A DNA stretch of 43,946 nt from an uncultured bacterium. Its GTDB lineage: Bacteria > Verrucomicrobiota > Kiritimatiellia > RFP12 > UBA1067. Location: NCBI GenBank assembly GCA_902775595.1, contig CACYNF010000010.1, forward strand, positions 1 to 43,946, written 5' to 3'. The position numbers were made by a program, and so were the translations under genes. This document shows, piece by piece, positions 6,564 to 15,393 of this stretch. A model generated the notes under the pieces. The model searched no databases. It saw only the letters and a program-made list of their open reading frames with translations, and was not told the DNA's origin. Position 1 is the stretch's first letter, and each line of letters begins with the position of its first letter.

Positions 6564-8147
6564 ATGAAGTTGAACATTGATTCCGTATTGAACGAAAAGG
6601 ACGCATGGGCTGCCGCCGGAGTGGCGCTTCCGAAGTTCGACATCGCCGCCATGCGCGAGGCGACGGCGAAAAGCCCAGAGTGGGTCCACTTCGGCGCGGG
6701 GAACATCTTCCGCGGCTTCATCGGCTCGCTCAGCCAGCGCCTCCTGAACGCGGGGCTCGCCAAGACCGGCATAATCGCGTGCGACACCTTCGACTACGAG
6801 GTGATCGACAAAATCTACGACGCGCACGACAACCTGACGCTCAACGTCCTCCTCAACCCCGACGGCACGACATCGCGTGAGATACTCGCCGGCGTAGCCC
6901 AGGGGCTCAAGGCGAACTTCGCGGACGAGAAGGCCGCCGCGCAGCTGAAGGCGATCTTCCGCGCGCCGTCGCTCAAGATGCTTTCCTTCACGATCACCGA
7001 GAAGGGCTACCAGCTTCGCCGCACCGACGGCTCGCTCATGCCGGTGGTGGAGGCGGATATGGCAGAGGGCTCGGCGAAGGCGCGCCACGCGATGTCGATC
7101 GTCGCCGCGCTTCTTCTTGAGCGCTTCGGCGCAGGCGCTCTCCCGATGGCCGTCGTCTCGATGGACAACTGCTCGCACAACGGCGAGAAGCTTATGTCCG
7201 CAGTCCTTGAAGTCGCCTCGGCCTGGGTCAAGAACGGCTTTGCGCCCGCCGCGTTTCTCGACTACCTCAAGGACGAGTCGAAGATCTCGTTCCCGTGGTC
7301 GATGATCGACAAGATCACGCCGCGTCCGCACCCGATGGTCGAGAAGTCCCTCTCCGACGCCGGCATCGAGGGGATGGCGCCGATCGTGACGGACAAGAAG
7401 ACGTTCATCGCGGCGTTCGTCAACGCGGAGAAGCCGCAGTACCTCGTCGTCGAAGACAAGTTCCCGAACGGCCGCCCGCCGCTTGAAAAGGCGGGCGTCT
7501 ACTTCTGCGACCGCGACACCGTGAACATGTGCGAGAAGATGAAGGTGACGACGTGCCTCAATCCGCTCCACACGGCGATGTCGATGTATGGGTGCCTGCT
7601 CGGGTACACGCTCATCTGCGAGGAGATGAAGGACGCCGACATCGTGAAGCTCGTGAAGCGCCTTGGCTACGTCGAGGGGCTGCCCGTCGTCGTCGACCCG
7701 AAGATACTCTCGCCGAAGGCGTTCATCGACGAAGTTGTGAACGAGCGCCTGCCCAATCCCTTCATGCCCGACGACCCAAGGCGCATAGCGACCGACACTT
7801 CGCAGAAGGTCGGCATCCGCTTCGGCGAGACGATCAAGAGCTACATCCGCGAAGGGCGCGACCTCGGCTCGCTCGTCGCGATTCCCCTCGCGATCGCCGG
7901 GTGGCTCCGCTACTTGAACGGGACGTTCGACGACGGCACTCCGCTCGAGGTCTCGCCCGATCCGCTTAAGGACGAGCTCATGGCAAAGGTGAAGGAGGGC
8001 AAGATCCGCGAGATCCTCTCGAACCCGACGATCTTCGGCCTCGACCTCACGACGACTCCGCTCGCCGACAGAATCGAGGGCTACTATGCGCGGCTCCTGT
8101 CCGGGCCAGGCTCGGCGCGCAGGCTTCTTCAGGAAGAGCTCGCGTGA
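6564..8147 (+). CDS. Mannitol dehydrogenase-family oxidoreductase (UxuB/MtlK-like)
   Basis: The 527-residue protein belongs to the long-chain polyol dehydrogenase family (mannitol 2-dehydrogenase, fructuronate and tagaturonate reductase). The N-terminal nucleotide-binding segment reads VHFGAGNIFRGF (about 41-52). The active-site segment has Lys, Asn and His in KVTTCLNPLH (near 331-340), and SMDNCSHNGEKL is the family's conserved central motif. It would interconvert a keto sugar acid or ketose and its polyol with NAD(P)H; the substrate is not decidable here. D-mannonate oxidoreductase (UxuB) is a reasonable guess, but no uxuA or uronate genes are near. The stop overlaps the GTG start of the addB-like gene. 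Confidence 0.82.
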   Translation: MKLNIDSVLNEKDAWAAAGVALPKFDIAAMREATAKSPEWVHFGAGNIFRGFIGSLSQRLLNAGLAKTGIIACDTFDYEVIDKIYDAHDNLTLNVLLNPDGTTSREILAGVAQGLKANFADEKAAAQLKAIFRAPSLKMLSFTITEKGYQLRRTDGSLMPVVEADMAEGSAKARHAMSIVAALLLERFGAGALPMAVVSMDNCSHNGEKLMSAVLEVASAWVKNGFAPAAFLDYLKDESKISFPWSMIDKITPRPHPMVEKSLSDAGIEGMAPIVTDKKTFIAAFVNAEKPQYLVVEDKFPNGRPPLEKAGVYFCDRDTVNMCEKMKVTTCLNPLHTAMSMYGCLLGYTLICEEMKDADIVKLVKRLGYVEGLPVVVDPKILSPKAFIDEVVNERLPNPFMPDDPRRIATDTSQKVGIRFGETIKSYIREGRDLGSLVAIPLAIAGWLRYLNGTFDDGTPLEVSPDPLKDELMAKVKEGKIREILSNPTIFGLDLTTTPLADRIEGYYARLLSGPGSARRLLQEELA

Positions 8148-10786
8148 GAAGAACCGAGTCCTTTGACGCGCGGCGGAAGGCAGTCGACGCAGTTGCCGAC
8201 TTTCTCGCCGCGCGGGCGAGGCCTGACGCAGCCGGCGTAAAGTCGCTCGCGCACATTCTCGTCGTCGTGCCGACGGCGCAGAGCGGTCGCCGCCTTCGCC
8301 ACGCACTTGCGCGGCGCTTCCCCGCGGGTGTCGTTCCTCCGTTCGTTAGGACTCCCGCGCACCTCGTCGACCTTTCCGCCCCCGACATCGCAGGACGCGC
8401 CGACGAACTGCTTGCGCTCAGGGAGGCGAACGGCGGGAAGGGCGGCTTTGACGTCGCCGCCGAACTTGCTGACATCCGCCGCATCCTCGGCGCGAACGCG
8501 CTTTCCTTTTCAGATGTTGCCGAGAAGGTCGGCTCGATACTCACTGGCGATCTCGCAGACGTCGAGATCGAGCGCTGGCAAAAGCTCGCCGGCCTTGAGT
8601 CGCGGTACTTTGCTGCGCTGCAGCTGCGCGGTAAGCGCGATCGCGTCGCGGCGCTCAAGGATGAACTCACAAAGCCGATAGAGTTTCCTGGCATCGAGGA
8701 AGCCGTAGTCGCCTGCGTTCTCGATCCGCTTCCTGTAATGAACATCGTCCTCGAGAAGTCGAATCTTCCCGTGACGGAACTCGTTCCCGATGTCTCGTCC
8801 GCTCCGGAACTTAAGATGTCGCAGATCGCCGCTTCTGGAACTGCGGCAAGCGAAGCCGCGAAGATTGCGTCGCTCTTCGCGTCCGTAAAGCCGGACGAGG
8901 CATTACCAGCGCTTTGCCTCGCGGACCCCGAGACTTTCCCCGAGATACAGGGGGCGCTCCGCGCAAAGGGGCTGAAGGTGCACAATCCCTCTGCGATGGC
9001 GCTTTCTACCTCCTCGCTCGGACATCTCGCCCACCAGCTTGCCGCGCTCGCGCGAACGTCATCCTATTCCGTCTTCTCCGCGTTCGTGCGCGGCGGCGAC
9101 GTCAGGCGCTGGCTCAAGGCGGAGCTGAAGATCGACGACGCGAAGCTCACCGCGGCTCTCGTCGACCTCGACAACCGACAGCAGCAGCTCATCCCCGCGA
9201 AAGTCGACGACATTGCGCCGAAGACGGAGCATACGCTGCGCGCGATTTTCGAGCTTGTGAAGGTGCAGCTCAGAAAGCGCGGCCTTCGGCAGATTCTCGC
9301 TTCGATCTTCTCGACCCTCGCCCTCGACGAACGCGACGAGCGCTCTCGCGAGTTCGCGGCGGCCGCGGAAGCGGTGAACAACCTTATCGACGAATGTTTT
9401 GCGGCGGATGTGCCGCGCGATCTTGCGCTCGAGCTTTTCGAGCGGCGTCTTGGAGAGACGACATACGCGCTCGAGCCCGACGAGGGCGATGCGATCCTGA
9501 CAGACGGCTGGCTTGAGCTTCCGTTCCTCGACGCCGACGAAGTCGCGATCTCCGGCTTTGCCGAGGGGAAGGTGCCGGAGTCTGTCGTGGGCCACGCCTT
9601 CCTTCCCGATTCGCTTCGCCGCGGGCTCGGCCTTGCCGACAATACGGCGCGGACCGCGCGCGACAGGACGATTCTTGCGATGACGCTTGCCTGCCGCGAG
9701 ACGGATGCGGTAACGGTGCATTTCCATTCCGTCGACGGGAAGGGCGACGTGATGAAGCCCGCGCGACTTCTCTTCGACTGCAAGGACGACGAAGAACTCG
9801 TCCGCCGCGTGATTGCGCTTTACGCGACGCGCGCCGGCACTGGCGAGACGCCGCCTGCCGACCTTCCCGACCGGTGGAAGATAAAGTTGCCTGTGCCGCC
9901 GGAGTACGCCGAGCTTCGCAAGACTTCCCCGTCGAGTCTCGACCTCTACATGCACTGCCCCTTCACCTACCTTCTCCGCAAGATCTTCAACGAGAGCGAG
10001 GACTACCGCGCCGAGGAGCTCGACGCGTCGGAGTTCGGCAATCTCGCGCACGACGCGCTCGAGGCGTGGGGGCAGGGCGAGCTAAAGGACTCGACCGACG
10101 CCGATGCAATCGCCGCGGTTCTCGAGGAGAAGGTCGACTCGATTCTCGTGGAGCGCTTCGGGCTCGAGATCCCTGCGATTGTCGCCTTGCAGGGCGAAAG
10201 CGTGAAGCGGCGGCTTCGCCGATTTGCCGCGCTTCAGGCCGCGCGTGCGGCGGACGGCTGGCGCGTCATGGCGACGGAGCGCAAGATGAAGGTCGCCTAC
10301 GGCCACACGCTCGTCGCTGGACGCTGCGACCGCATCGACTTCAACGAGCGCACGGGCAAGTGGTGCGTCGTCGACTACAAGACGTGGGACAGCGCGGCGC
10401 GCGCCGCTGCGTTCGAGACGAAGAAGGACGGCACCCGCGTCTGGAAGAGCTTGCAGCTTCCGCTCTACTGCGCGATGCTTGACGCAGACCCCGATTTCCC
10501 CGAAGCGAAGCGCGAGCGCATCACGGCTTCGTACTGCATTCTCGCCAAGACTGCCGCGGACACCTGCTATTCCGAGTCGTTCTCGGGCGCGGATGTTCCA
10601 GACGCAGAGGCGAAGGTGAAGGAACTTGTCGACGGCATCGAGCGCGGCGTCTTCTGGCCTGCGGCGGACACGTCCGAATGGCGGTGGGATTTCGCCGACT
10701 GGATCTTCAACTCTCCCGAGGAAAGCGTCGACCCAGCATGGATCGCCGACCAGCTCCGCCGGATTGAAGTTGGTGCCAGGACTTGA
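8144..10786 (+). CDS. addB: AddB-like exonuclease subunit (PD-(D/E)XK nuclease)
   Basis: The 880-residue protein is a compact AddB (Bacillus AddB has about 1166). The N-terminal inactive-helicase region starts HILVVVPTAQSGRRLRHAL, where the Walker A lysine of active forms is missing. The C-terminal nuclease domain has GRCDRID (about 726-732) and VVDYKT (about 741-746), the PD-(D/E)XK core. A conserved CPFTYLLR near 604 fits the first cysteine of the AddB iron-sulfur staple. With AddA it would resect double-strand breaks and degrade linear foreign DNA. Start GTG 8144 overlaps the upstream stop (GTGA). Its partner addA lies 5.2 kb away beyond the accessory region. Confidence 0.82.
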   Translation: MRRTESFDARRKAVDAVADFLAARARPDAAGVKSLAHILVVVPTAQSGRRLRHALARRFPAGVVPPFVRTPAHLVDLSAPDIAGRADELLALREANGGKGGFDVAAELADIRRILGANALSFSDVAEKVGSILTGDLADVEIERWQKLAGLESRYFAALQLRGKRDRVAALKDELTKPIEFPGIEEAVVACVLDPLPVMNIVLEKSNLPVTELVPDVSSAPELKMSQIAASGTAASEAAKIASLFASVKPDEALPALCLADPETFPEIQGALRAKGLKVHNPSAMALSTSSLGHLAHQLAALARTSSYSVFSAFVRGGDVRRWLKAELKIDDAKLTAALVDLDNRQQQLIPAKVDDIAPKTEHTLRAIFELVKVQLRKRGLRQILASIFSTLALDERDERSREFAAAAEAVNNLIDECFAADVPRDLALELFERRLGETTYALEPDEGDAILTDGWLELPFLDADEVAISGFAEGKVPESVVGHAFLPDSLRRGLGLADNTARTARDRTILAMTLACRETDAVTVHFHSVDGKGDVMKPARLLFDCKDDEELVRRVIALYATRAGTGETPPADLPDRWKIKLPVPPEYAELRKTSPSSLDLYMHCPFTYLLRKIFNESEDYRAEELDASEFGNLAHDALEAWGQGELKDSTDADAIAAVLEEKVDSILVERFGLEIPAIVALQGESVKRRLRRFAALQAARAADGWRVMATERKMKVAYGHTLVAGRCDRIDFNERTGKWCVVDYKTWDSAARAAAFETKKDGTRVWKSLQLPLYCAMLDADPDFPEAKRERITASYCILAKTAADTCYSESFSGADVPDAEAKVKELVDGIERGVFWPAADTSEWRWDFADWIFNSPEESVDPAWIADQLRRIEVGART

Positions 10787-10812
10787 CGCCTCCGACGGAT
10801 CGGTCTTGGGGT

Positions 10813-11619
10813 TCAGACGATTTTTTGTTCGACGTCTTGGATGACTAGCCCTGCGAGGGCAAAGCCGAAGATCGCCGTCGTGTGCGCAATGGTGCCGTTT
10901 ATGCGGGCCTTTGACGAACACCACTCATGCGTGGCAAGCGAACTTTCCCCGACGCCGGGGTCCTTCGGGCAGACGCACTCCCCGAGGCCGCATCCTGCGC
11001 CCGCCGGGCCCAGGTTCTCGCGGCGCTCTGGACTCCACACGCATTTGAACTTTCGCGCCGGCATGCCGCCGGTCTTCTTGAACTTTGTGCGCAGCGCACG
11101 CGCGAGCCCGTCGCCTTCGACCTTGCGGAACTCGGTTGCGCGGATCTGGAACGGGTCCATCTTCAGCGCCGCGCCCATCGAGGCGAAGAGCGTTACCGTC
11201 GGAATCGAGAGCGCGTGTCGTATGAGCGCCGCCTTTTCGCGAAGCGAGTCGATGGCGTCGACCACGTAGTCGTATTCGTCCAGCGCGAATTCCCCGGCCG
11301 TCTCGGGCGAGTATATCTGCTGCCGCACGTCGAGCTCGACGAGGGGGTTGATCTCTTTCAGCCGTCTTGCGAGGACGTCGACCTTGACCTGTCCCGCGGT
11401 CTTCGTCGTCGCCATCAGTTGGCGGTTCACGTTCGTGATGCAGACCCGGTCGGAGTCCACGAGAAGCAGCTTTCCGATGCCGGACCTGACGAGCGACTCG
11501 GCACACCAGCTGCCGACGCCGCCGAGCCCGAAGACGGCAACCTTGGTGTGCGCGAGCGCGTCGAGGGTCTCCGTTCCGAGCATCAGCTCCGTACGCCTGA
11601 ATATGGCTGGATGTTTCAT
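10813..11619 (-). CDS. tcdA: tRNA threonylcarbamoyladenosine dehydratase TcdA (CsdL)
   Basis: An E1-like ThiF/MoeB-family ATPase that dehydrates tRNA t6A37 to cyclic ct6A. The 268-residue length equals E. coli TcdA. Visible are FRRTELMLG at the start, the nucleotide site GLGGVGS (about 33-39), and LLLVDSDRVCITNVNRQ. The C-terminal GGMPARKFKCVWSPE and SSKARINGTIAH segments fit the family. I chose ATG 11619 (MKHPAIF) because it lies 9 nt after the -10 and begins the family's N-terminus; the longer ORF upstream is not conserved in character. It is convergent with addB, 26 bp apart, and works downstream of tsaC in the same pathway. Confidence 0.9.
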   Translation of the reverse strand: MKHPAIFRRTELMLGTETLDALAHTKVAVFGLGGVGSWCAESLVRSGIGKLLLVDSDRVCITNVNRQLMATTKTAGQVKVDVLARRLKEINPLVELDVRQQIYSPETAGEFALDEYDYVVDAIDSLREKAALIRHALSIPTVTLFASMGAALKMDPFQIRATEFRKVEGDGLARALRTKFKKTGGMPARKFKCVWSPERRENLGPAGAGCGLGECVCPKDPGVGESSLATHEWCSSKARINGTIAHTTAIFGFALAGLVIQDVEQKIV

Positions 11620-11628
11620 TCGCGGCAA

Positions 11629-11637
11629 AGTATACCA
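11629..11637 (-). promoter_or_regulatory. Extended -10 promoter of tcdA, near-leaderless
   Basis: On the minus strand TTTTGGTATACT, then 9 nt, then ATG. The predicted start is 2-3 nt upstream of the AUG, so the mRNA would be practically leaderless. Confidence 0.65.
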
Positions 11638-11708
11638 AAATTCCGCGCGCGCGGATAACACAAAGGGCACATAGATTTCGTCCGCACCATAATCTCATTT
11701 TGCCGTGG

Positions 11709-11755
11709 TTGATCCCAGCGCGGCAGTTTCGCTATAATATGCCCAACGCCGTTGG
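11709..11755 (+). promoter_or_regulatory. Sigma70-type promoter with operator-like palindrome
   Basis: TTGATC (11709-11714), an 18 bp spacer and a perfect TATAAT (11733-11738). The perfect palindrome CCAACG-C-CGTTGG (11743-11755) covers the expected start site, as a repressor site would. The only reading frame downstream is short and runs into the 3' end of the opposite-strand gene. Confidence 0.5.
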
Positions 11756-11784
11756 AAATGAGGAAAGTGAAGGAAAACATCGAA

Positions 11785-12012
11785 ATGGGCGATGAAAACA
11801 GTAGTATCAATGGGGTGTCTCCCCAGTTGGTCCAGAAGTTGTTACCTGACAATCGGAAGCTCCCTCATGTATCGGTCGTGCAAACGCCGAAACAGCACTC
11901 GTTGTTCTTCCTTGCTTGCGCCACTGGCTTTAACAACCTGATTTGTGAATACGGCAAATTCTTCAGTGGACATCAAATCTTTGCATCCCGCAACACTCAA
12001 AGAACAAAGTGA
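11785..12012 (+). other. Possible small ORF or gene remnant behind the 11709 promoter
   Basis: An open frame of 75 codons starts MGDENSSINGVSPQLVQKLL, about 11 nt after AAGGA. From 11842 it overlaps the opposite-strand secreted-protein gene, where its sequence looks like a shadow. I do not recognise it. It may be the 5' stump of a gene cut off when the accessory genes arrived, or the promoter may only make an antisense RNA. Confidence 0.2.
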
Positions 12013-12633
12013 AAGCAATTGTTTGCGGTAACCTTCAACAAGGCAATTCTCATTAAAGACACGAATCTGTAATTCACACTTCTCGCCTAACTGTCGACGA
12101 AGCTCTTTCCTGCGCAGATTTTCAAGCTCCAGCTGCTGCCTGTGTTCAGAAGAAATTCGCTTTCCGTTTAACGAAACCATTATTGGCATAGGCATGACTG
12201 CAACCGCCAGATCTGAAGGAAAGTCAACTCTTGTAACACTACCGACATACTCAGCCAAAGAGAGACACGCCAATGCATTTGTCGAAAAATCAACTAAGGG
12301 CAATTGCGTATTAAGACTCCATACCCAAGACATCTTAAGCGCATCGATACCAACGCTATCATCCACAGCGTTGGTGGAAACATGCACAATTATCTTTTTC
12401 AAGCCGTCCAGCACCACAGACTCCACGGAACGAGAAATATCTGGTGTCGATGGCTCTTGCATTCTACGAAACAATTGTCGCACCTCATCGTCGCAAGGCA
12501 GAATACAAGCCCGCCCTGCCTCGTTTAGCTTAAAGACAGCCTTCGCCTCTTCCTCAGTCGGATAGGAGCAAACGCCAATCAGCGGCAATGCCAATGCCGC
12601 AAAAACGGTGGTGATCGTTGATACTTTTTTCAT
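11842..12633 (-). CDS. Exported protein of unknown function
   Basis: The 263-residue protein has a signal peptide (MKKVSTITTVFAALALPLIGVCSY, cleavage near 22-24). The mature part is mostly charged and helical, with a Lys/Arg/Glu-rich stretch about 165-185 (QQLELENLRRKELRRQLGEK) and four or five scattered cysteines. I recognise no domain. Codon use is clearly AT-richer than in the surrounding housekeeping genes. It starts 1 nt after the stop of the upstream 704-residue secreted protein, with AGGAG inside that gene's end, so the two are co-transcribed and probably act together. Confidence 0.7.
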   Translation of the reverse strand: MKKVSTITTVFAALALPLIGVCSYPTEEEAKAVFKLNEAGRACILPCDDEVRQLFRRMQEPSTPDISRSVESVVLDGLKKIIVHVSTNAVDDSVGIDALKMSWVWSLNTQLPLVDFSTNALACLSLAEYVGSVTRVDFPSDLAVAVMPMPIMVSLNGKRISSEHRQQLELENLRRKELRRQLGEKCELQIRVFNENCLVEGYRKQLLSLCSLSVAGCKDLMSTEEFAVFTNQVVKASGASKEEQRVLFRRLHDRYMRELPIVR

Positions 12634-12634
12634 A

Positions 12635-14749
12635 TCATGGACTCCTAGTTACTGTTGTTATGTCGTTTGTTCCTCGTGTCGCGGTATACTTGTACTTTTC
12701 TACAGACAAATCGCCATTTGGCGAGAATGTATACACCTGCGACTCTACGATGAATGGATGCAATGATCCAATGATATTGCCATTTTCTTTCACATACCAA
12801 TAATTGGTTATGTTATATTCAAAACCTCCTGCCGTCCAAGTGACAGGCATTCCCCCAAAATTAGCAGCGGCAAAATCACCCCCTGCATAATTGTCCGAAA
12901 TGGACATCCCTACCTCACTCCATGCCCCGGCATTTGCATCGTGCGGCAAAAGGCCACTAGCGTATGGCACGAAAAATCCCCAAATATTTGAAGCTGGGCA
13001 TTCACCCTCCTGCAGAAACAGGTGCATAAACGAAACATAATCTGGCATAAGCCGCAACTCCGTATGCAAGCCTACCGCCACATCGCCCGGGATCGGATAA
13101 CTGCCAGCCTGAGCAAGCCACTCACCAGACGTTGCGGCATGCCCTGAGATAGATTCGAGTCTAGTAGGTGCAACAACCTCCAGAGGGAAGATGAAATCAA
13201 CACCCGAAATCGACACGGTCGCAACGTCGTTAGTAGGCTCATTGGAGGCGCGATAGTCATAGGTCGAACAAACGGCGTTCGTACCCCCAACGCTCCATTG
13301 AATGCCATTAAGCGTTGGCATGGGGACAAACTTTGCAGATTCCTGAGGTCCGAATATGTGGCGAACCTTATTTGTCGGGAATGTGGCATCCGCCAACACC
13401 TCGATCTTGACAGAGGTAATGGATGTGGTATCGGATAGTAATCGCCCCGTCACATTTTCTGAAAAGGTGGCTATAGCTACAATATCTCCTTCGCTCGCAC
13501 TTGCCTTCAGCCCCTCGTATCCAATTTCGAATATATAGGTCTCACCAGCAGAAAGCAATATATTAGTTGGCAGAATATCGCCCGAAACAGTACCTATCTT
13601 GTCCCCATTGGCGAGCGATACAGTTAGCGTTCCACCATACTGCCCGCCTACGACTCGACCCGCGAGCGTTACTGCCGTAGAACGTTTTGACATCACGACA
13701 CCGGGTGCGTTCGTGTACGCATCTTCAAATATAACGACATCTTTAGAAAATGCAATCCTGTTAGCCACACCATTTTCATCGTCATCCTCATTCGCGCACG
13801 GGCAGTTGACATACAAACCTCCTGTTAAGGTATAACCTCCATAGAGCAGTGACACTGTAATATAGTGGGGTGAGCCGCAACATCTACAATCTTCTGAACA
13901 AACCCAGTAGAATCCGTTTGTGTTCGCAGTGGTTATAGTACAGCAGCCTCCAGAGACCGCCGTAACTATTGCTCCGACATCTGGGTTTGTGGTAATCTTG
14001 TAGAACTTACCCGGCGGAGTGCCGTCACGTAAATTTGAACCGTTTCGATGTAACGAGTTTATGCTTTCAACCATTGTGTGCGATGCTCCAAATTTAGTCT
14101 CCACGTCAGAGCCCACGCCATCTGCAATAGAATCGAAATGAAGGGGCTGACCCACGACAGCACGACTCGTCTCAATCACGTGGCCGCCCGACAGGTCGGT
14201 GCGCGAAACCACGGATGTAACCGCGCCGGAATCGGCGCGGAGTACATCGATTCCGAGGTCGGCGACAAGAACCGGCTCGCCGTCTGGCGGGCGTATTGAT
14301 TCGACTGCTCCGTCGGTCAGCCTGGATGCCTCGGAGCTTCGCTGCTCTTGATCCGCCGACTCCGCCGCGTCGTTGCCGACGCAGACAATAGGCGAGCCGT
14401 CGAGGGAGTACAGGAATACGCCGACCGCCTCGGGAAATTCGGAAAGCGGCACATTGACGCCTTCACCCTCTGAAAGCGTATCGCCGGCGGCGGACAGTAT
14501 CCTGTAGCCAAGCGGAGAACCACCGCCGCCTGAAACCGCGAACACTACATCCTCGCCTCCGTCTACCGCGAACAGAAGCCCGCCGCCCGTTCGCTTGCAG
14601 ACAGGGGTGGCTTCTCCGGCGAGCGCAACGACGGTGGGCGGCTCGACATCGGCGTCGACAACAAGAAATTCGAACGCGCTTGTGGCGAACGCAATGGCGA
14701 AGACGGCAAAAAACAACGTGAACGGATGTTTCCTCAATGGCTGCGACAT
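12635..14749 (-). CDS. Large secreted protein of unknown function, compositionally mosaic
   Basis: The 704-residue protein begins with a signal peptide (about 1-25). Residues 1-190 are rich in Gly, Val and Asp and encoded by GC-rich DNA like the host; from about residue 195 onward the DNA is much AT-richer. A cysteine cluster lies near 270-325 (GGCCTITT, VCSEDCRCCGS, NCPCANED), followed by an acidic DDDENG stretch that could bind calcium. The remainder looks like beta-sandwich repeats of an adhesin or surface protein. GGGAGG precedes ATG. It shares an operon with the 263-residue exported protein. Function unknown. Confidence 0.75.
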   Translation of the reverse strand: MSQPLRKHPFTLFFAVFAIAFATSAFEFLVVDADVEPPTVVALAGEATPVCKRTGGGLLFAVDGGEDVVFAVSGGGGSPLGYRILSAAGDTLSEGEGVNVPLSEFPEAVGVFLYSLDGSPIVCVGNDAAESADQEQRSSEASRLTDGAVESIRPPDGEPVLVADLGIDVLRADSGAVTSVVSRTDLSGGHVIETSRAVVGQPLHFDSIADGVGSDVETKFGASHTMVESINSLHRNGSNLRDGTPPGKFYKITTNPDVGAIVTAVSGGCCTITTANTNGFYWVCSEDCRCCGSPHYITVSLLYGGYTLTGGLYVNCPCANEDDDENGVANRIAFSKDVVIFEDAYTNAPGVVMSKRSTAVTLAGRVVGGQYGGTLTVSLANGDKIGTVSGDILPTNILLSAGETYIFEIGYEGLKASASEGDIVAIATFSENVTGRLLSDTTSITSVKIEVLADATFPTNKVRHIFGPQESAKFVPMPTLNGIQWSVGGTNAVCSTYDYRASNEPTNDVATVSISGVDFIFPLEVVAPTRLESISGHAATSGEWLAQAGSYPIPGDVAVGLHTELRLMPDYVSFMHLFLQEGECPASNIWGFFVPYASGLLPHDANAGAWSEVGMSISDNYAGGDFAAANFGGMPVTWTAGGFEYNITNYWYVKENGNIIGSLHPFIVESQVYTFSPNGDLSVEKYKYTATRGTNDITTVTRSP

Positions 14750-14819
14750 GGCGAATCCTCCCTGTTTGCGACGGACAATGTTTGCACATGAAAACCACGC
14801 TGTCCGCCGTTCGTCGACA

Positions 14820-14849
14820 ATATTAGCAAATTTTGCACATGGCAGTCAA
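14820..14849 (-). promoter_or_regulatory. Promoter of the secreted-protein pair
   Basis: Read on the minus strand: TTGACT (14849-14844), 18 bp spacer, TAATAT (14825-14820). The start would lie near 14813, giving a leader of about 64 nt that ends in GGGAGG before the gene start. Confidence 0.5.
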
Positions 14850-15043
14850 TAGTAAAAAGGGTGGAAAGTTGTACAACGCAAAAAGGGTCAGCAACTGTAA
14901 ATTTCATGCGGAATTTTCTGGCATTGTCTAAAGACGTGGCTTTCCATCCTTGCGTTTCAGCGCAGGGAAGAGATAGCAAGGAGGATGAGGGGGTGCGGGG
15001 GAGAAGGAGGAAGGGAAGGGAAACCGTCTCCCTGGCCCGGGCG

Positions 15044-15160
15044 CTACGCAGCTTTCTTTCTTCGTCCGACATTGGCATTCTGTTTCGTCGACTCGGGCTC
15101 CGGCATCGGAATGAAGCCGGGATCCCTCGCGATCCTGTTCAGCAGCGACCTGATTCCCAG
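15044..15160 (-). pseudogene. Possible 3' remnant of a decayed gene
   Basis: The minus strand is open and host-like in GC here and reads LLNRIARDPGFIPMPEPES, ending in a Lys/Arg-rich tail and a stop at the low-coordinate end. Upstream the frame enters AT-rich, non-coding-looking DNA. I recognise no family. Confidence 0.25.
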
Positions 15161-15161
15161 T

Positions 15162-15188
15162 AAATTGCCACAGTAGCGGGAGTTTGTG
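15162..15188 (+). repeat. Hairpin repeat, copy 1, upstream of higBA
   Basis: Contains CACAGTAGCGGGAGTT, 20 of 23 bases identical over 15162-15184 to 15992-16014. CACA (15169-15172) and TGTG (15185-15188) can pair around the conserved TAGCGGGAGTT. Confidence 0.6.
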
Positions 15189-15334
15189 ATATATTGTTCA
15201 GCATGAGACGTAGCAGGATACATCTTCCAAATCGGTGCAGGTGAAAAAAAGAGGACATAGAAGACGTTGGCGAATAGATATGCAAGTGACATCAACCACT
15301 ACATAGCATTGCGATATCAAGAACAGTCGGGGGA

Positions 15335-15377
15335 TTGACATTACTAACCAAATAAGTTATCATATCTGTGTTGGTTA
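15335..15377 (+). promoter_or_regulatory. higBA promoter with operator
   Basis: Consensus TTGACA (15335-15340), a 17 bp spacer and TATCAT (15358-15363). The inverted repeat TAACCAA (15345-15351) / TTGGTTA (15371-15377) straddles the -10. This is where a HigA antitoxin would be expected to bind and repress its own operon. Confidence 0.7.
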
Positions 15378-15393
15378 TCAATGGGATTAGCCG

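Larger units (their letters stand above)
14750..15393. other. Gene-poor spacer, 644 bp
   Basis: No convincing gene. It holds the minus-strand promoter (14820-14849), a purine-rich, G-run tract around 14975-15022 (GGGGGTGCGGGGG and following), a minus-strand open stretch at 15044-15160 that could be the tail of a decayed gene (ending GRRKKAA), the first hairpin repeat (15162-15188) and the higBA promoter (15335-15377). Confidence 0.6.

Noticed and set aside
6540-8306. 588-codon open frame on the minus strand
   Set aside because: It mirrors the mannitol-dehydrogenase-family gene; its Arg/Asp/Leu-rich composition is typical of an antisense frame in GC-rich DNA.
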